Shown here: positions 31,247 through 33,182 of the stretch, piece after piece
How positions within the stretch are numbered: the first letter of the stretch is position 1
Layout of the letters: the number at the start of each line of letters is the position of its first letter
Assembly: GCA_003131625.1 (NCBI GenBank)
Contig: PKVY01000063.1
Location: 1 to 33,182, forward strand
Reading direction: 5' to 3'
Length of the DNA stretch: 33,182 nt
DNA from: Acidobacterium sp.
GTDB taxonomy: Bacteria > Acidobacteriota > Terriglobia > Terriglobales > Acidobacteriaceae
The notes under the pieces: model-generated
Databases searched by the model: none
The model's input: the letters and a program-made list of their open reading frames with translations, nothing else
Told to the model about the DNA's origin: nothing
Made by a program: the position numbers and the translations under genes

Positions 31247-31277
31247 CGGGTAATTGCCGGGGAGCACTCCGGTTACC

Positions 31278-31305
31278 TTGCCTCGGGCCGTGAACGAAGT
31301 ACAAT
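31278..31305 (+). promoter_or_regulatory. Promoter of the TPR lipoprotein gene
   Basis: TTGCCT (31278-31283), a 16-bp spacer and TACAAT (31300-31305). Transcription would begin near 31312, about 58 nt before the ATG. This lets the TPR gene be expressed independently of the tonB-exbBD genes. Confidence 0.6.
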
Positions 31306-31369
31306 CGCTTGCGGCAGCATTTTGCGCGGGGCGTTTAGGCCTGGCGAGCTGAAGGAGATGATAGACAGA

Positions 31370-32191
31370 ATGAACCGAATTGCACGTTTACCAGTGCTGG
31401 CCGCCGCCACAATCCTCCTGGTGGCTTCGGCGACCGGCTGTAAACGCCTGGAGGCCCGCAATCAGCTCAACAAGGGAGTGCAGGCCTACAAACAGGCGAA
31501 ATACGAAGAGGCCATCGACCACTTTCAGCGCGCCGTGAACCTCGATCCCACTTATCCCATGACCCGGCTTTATCTGGCTACCGCCTACGCGCAGCAGGTC
31601 GTTCCCGGCCTCGATACTCCCGAAAATCTGAAGACCGCCCAGATGGCCATTAACGGCTTTCTGCAGGTCCTCCAGGAGCATCCGGACGATATCACCAGCC
31701 TGAAGCAGATTGCCGCCCTCAACTACGATCTGAAGAAATTCGGCGAGGCCCGGGACTGGCAGCTCAAAGTCCTGCAGGCCGACCCCAAAGATGCTGAAGC
31801 GGCCTACACCATCGGCGTCGTTGACTGGACCCAGGCGTATCAGAACGCCATCCACGCGCTGCAGAGCGCCGGTTTGCAGGACGACGGCCAGGGCAACGCC
31901 AAAATGCCCAAACCCGTCTGCAAGACCATTCAGGACCAGAACACGCAGCTCGTCACCGATGGCCTTGCCTACCTGCAGAAAGCTGTCACTCTTCGCTCCA
32001 ATTACGACGACGCCATGCAGTATCTGAACCTGATGTACCGTCGCAAAGCCGACCTCGACTGCGGCGACGACGCCGCGCGCAAGGCCGATCTGGCTTCCGC
32101 CGGCGAATGGGTCCAGAAGGCTATGGGCGCTCGCAAGGCCAACGAAGAGAAGGCCAACGAGAAAGCCAACGGCGGCGTTGTGATGCAGTAG
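31370..32191 (+). CDS. TPR-repeat lipoprotein (273 aa)
   Basis: 273 residues. The signal ends in a lipobox ('ASATGC', Cys24), so the protein should be lipidated. At least three TPR-like helix pairs follow: '[20 protein letters not shown]' (about 32-51), '[20 protein letters not shown]', and '[20 protein letters not shown]'. Lys/Glu/Ala-rich repeats end the chain. TPR proteins scaffold protein complexes; its place after the TonB genes suggests a link to outer-membrane transport or biogenesis, but no partner is known. I use ATG 31370; the ATG at 31358 directly abuts the AAGGAG site and cannot be the start. Confidence 0.82.
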   Translation: MNRIARLPVLAAATILLVASATGCKRLEARNQLNKGVQAYKQAKYEEAIDHFQRAVNLDPTYPMTRLYLATAYAQQVVPGLDTPENLKTAQMAINGFLQVLQEHPDDITSLKQIAALNYDLKKFGEARDWQLKVLQADPKDAEAAYTIGVVDWTQAYQNAIHALQSAGLQDDGQGNAKMPKPVCKTIQDQNTQLVTDGLAYLQKAVTLRSNYDDAMQYLNLMYRRKADLDCGDDAARKADLASAGEWVQKAMGARKANEEKANEKANGGVVMQ

Positions 32192-32211
32192 CTCCTGCTT
32201 CACTTCAGGAC

Positions 32212-32240
32212 AAAAGCCCTTGCCCAAAGCGAGGGCTTTT
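32212..32240 (+). terminator. Intrinsic terminator after the TPR lipoprotein gene
   Basis: AAAAGCCCT (32212-32220) pairs with AGGGCTTTT (32232-32240), a 9-bp stem whose distal strand ends in the T-tract. It lies 20 bp after the stop codon and separates this unit from the carboxylase gene. Confidence 0.8.
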
Positions 32241-32246
32241 CATTTC

Positions 32247-32281
32247 CCCTGTACCCTGTACCCTGAAGGCTGTACCCTGTC
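32247..32281. repeat. Heptanucleotide tandem repeat (CCCTGTA units) before the carboxylase gene
   Basis: Five 7-bp units in phase: CCCTGTA, CCCTGTA, CCCTGAA, GGCTGTA, CCCTGTC. The array fills the gap between the terminator and the GTG start at 32287, leaving only 5 bp, so there is no ordinary ribosome-binding site or promoter downstream of it. Confidence 0.85.
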
Positions 32282-32286
32282 TTTCG

Positions 32287-33182
32287 GTGTTCCGCAAAAT
32301 CCTTATCGCCAACCGGGGCGAAATCGCCCTCCGTATCCTGCGCGCCTGCCGCGAGCTGGGCATTTCCACCGTCGCCGTCTACTCCGACGCCGACCGCGCC
32401 GCTCCCCACGTCCTCGAGGCGGACGAAGCATACCGCCTCGGCTTGGCGCCTGCCGACGAATCGTATCTGCGCGGCGATCTCATCCTCGACATCGCCCGGC
32501 GCACCCACGCCGACGCCATCCATCCGGGCTACGGCTTCCTCTCCGAGAATGCGGATTTCGCTCAGTCCTGCGAACACGCGGGCATCCGCTTCATCGGCCC
32601 CACTTCTTCCGCCATGCGCATCCTCGGCTCCAAAACGAATGCCCGTCAGGCAGCCGATGAGGCCGGGATACCGCGAACTCCGGGCTGCGTGCACGGGCTC
32701 GCCTCACCCGAAGAAGCGCTCGACGTCGCCGCCGGGGTCGGCTATCCCGTCATGCTCAAGGCTGCGGCCGGTGGCGGGGGTAAGGGCATGCGCGCCGTCG
32801 CTCGGCCCGAGGACCTGCCGTCCGCCTTTGCCGAGGCCAGCAGTGAGGCGGATCGTGCCTTTGGATCCGGCGAAGTCTACCTGGAGAAACTCATCGAGCG
32901 CCCGCGCCACATCGAAATTCAGATCCTCGCCGACGAGCACGGCCATTGTGTTTCTCTCGGCGAGCGCGAGTGCTCCGTCCAGCGCCGCCACCAGAAAGTC
33001 ATCGAAGAAGCCCCCTCCGCTGTCGTCGATGCGGCACTGCGCCGCCGCATGGGCGATGCCGCGGTCAAGCTGGCGCTCTCTGCTGGTTACACCAATGCCG
33101 GTACCGTCGAGTTCCTCGTCGACGACAACCGCAAATTCTATTTCCTTGAGATGAACACCCGCCTGCAGGTCGAGCATCCGGT
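32287..33182 (+). CDS. Biotin carboxylase / acyl-CoA carboxylase alpha subunit (partial, 3' end outside window)
   Basis: The first 298 residues are present. '[17 protein letters not shown]' starts the N-terminal domain, '[16 protein letters not shown]' follows, then the ATP-grasp loop '[13 protein letters not shown]' and '[20 protein letters not shown]' with '[16 protein letters not shown]'; the window ends in '[12 protein letters not shown]'. It carboxylates biotin with ATP and bicarbonate. The '[18 protein letters not shown]' region is closer to propionyl/methylcrotonyl-type alpha chains than to housekeeping AccC, but the missing C-terminus (biotin domain or not) decides. GTG 32287 matches the normal N-terminus; no Shine-Dalgarno is visible because the heptad repeat abuts it. 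Confidence 0.92.
   Translation, partial: MFRKILIANRGEIALRILRACRELGISTVAVYSDADRAAPHVLEADEAYRLGLAPADESYLRGDLILDIARRTHADAIHPGYGFLSENADFAQSCEHAGIRFIGPTSSAMRILGSKTNARQAADEAGIPRTPGCVHGLASPEEALDVAAGVGYPVMLKAAAGGGGKGMRAVARPEDLPSAFAEASSEADRAFGSGEVYLEKLIERPRHIEIQILADEHGHCVSLGERECSVQRRHQKVIEEAPSAVVDAALRRRMGDAAVKLALSAGYTNAGTVEFLVDDNRKFYFLEMNTRLQVEHP

Overview
The window looks like a chromosome segment of a high-GC Gram-negative bacterium, most likely an acidobacterium of the Terriglobia/Acidobacteriaceae type. Three things suggest this. The right-hand gene order is yajC-secD-secF, then tonB-exbB-exbD-exbD, a TPR lipoprotein and a biotin carboxylase. The regulators at 17.5-19.6 kb are of a kind I associate with that phylum. 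Intergenic gaps carry heptanucleotide tandem repeats. This assignment rests on recognition of families, not on a database search.

Left half, about 0.1-18.2 kb, minus strand: a compact phage-derived block. In transcription order it encodes a small Cys4 zinc-ribbon protein and a sigma-region-4-like regulator, a very large fibre/beta-helix protein with a signal peptide, the terminase large subunit, a HipA-like kinase with a DUF3037 partner, portal, prohead protease, a scaffold-like coiled coil, major capsid protein, a head-tail connector, three small head/tail proteins, a baseplate-hub-like protein with an inserted lectin-like domain, and an XhlA-like holin. No integrase, replication gene, recognisable small terminase, tape-measure gene or endolysin is visible, although the window is cut just past the holin. 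Strong hairpins with T-tracts sit inside the block: before the fibre gene, after DUF3037, and before the capsid gene. This suggests processive antitermination or separate promoters for its sub-modules. Divergently transcribed at 18.6 kb is an HTH gene with a LexA/S24-like C-terminal domain that seems to lack the catalytic Ser and Lys.

Middle, 19.4-24.8 kb: ordinary chromosomal genes mixed with two toxin-antitoxin pairs. These are a small hypothetical protein, a Gfo/Idh/MocA oxidoreductase, tgt directly downstream of a parDE pair, a periplasmic c-type cytochrome convergent with thymidine kinase (tdk), and a vapBC-type (AbrB/PIN) pair. Both TA pairs have inverted repeats upstream that look like autoregulatory operators.

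Right, 24.9-33.2 kb, plus strand: protein export (yajC, secD, secF) behind a TTGACA promoter with a structured leader; energy transduction to the outer membrane (tonB, exbB, two exbD), preceded by a possible 35-codon ORF; a TPR lipoprotein with its own promoter and terminator; and the start of an acyl-CoA carboxylase biotin carboxylase subunit that runs off the window.

The most unusual point is the HipA-like kinase/DUF3037 pair placed between terminase and portal with its own terminator. Next are the secreted-looking fibre at the head of the packaging operon and the heptad repeats in at least three gene gaps.
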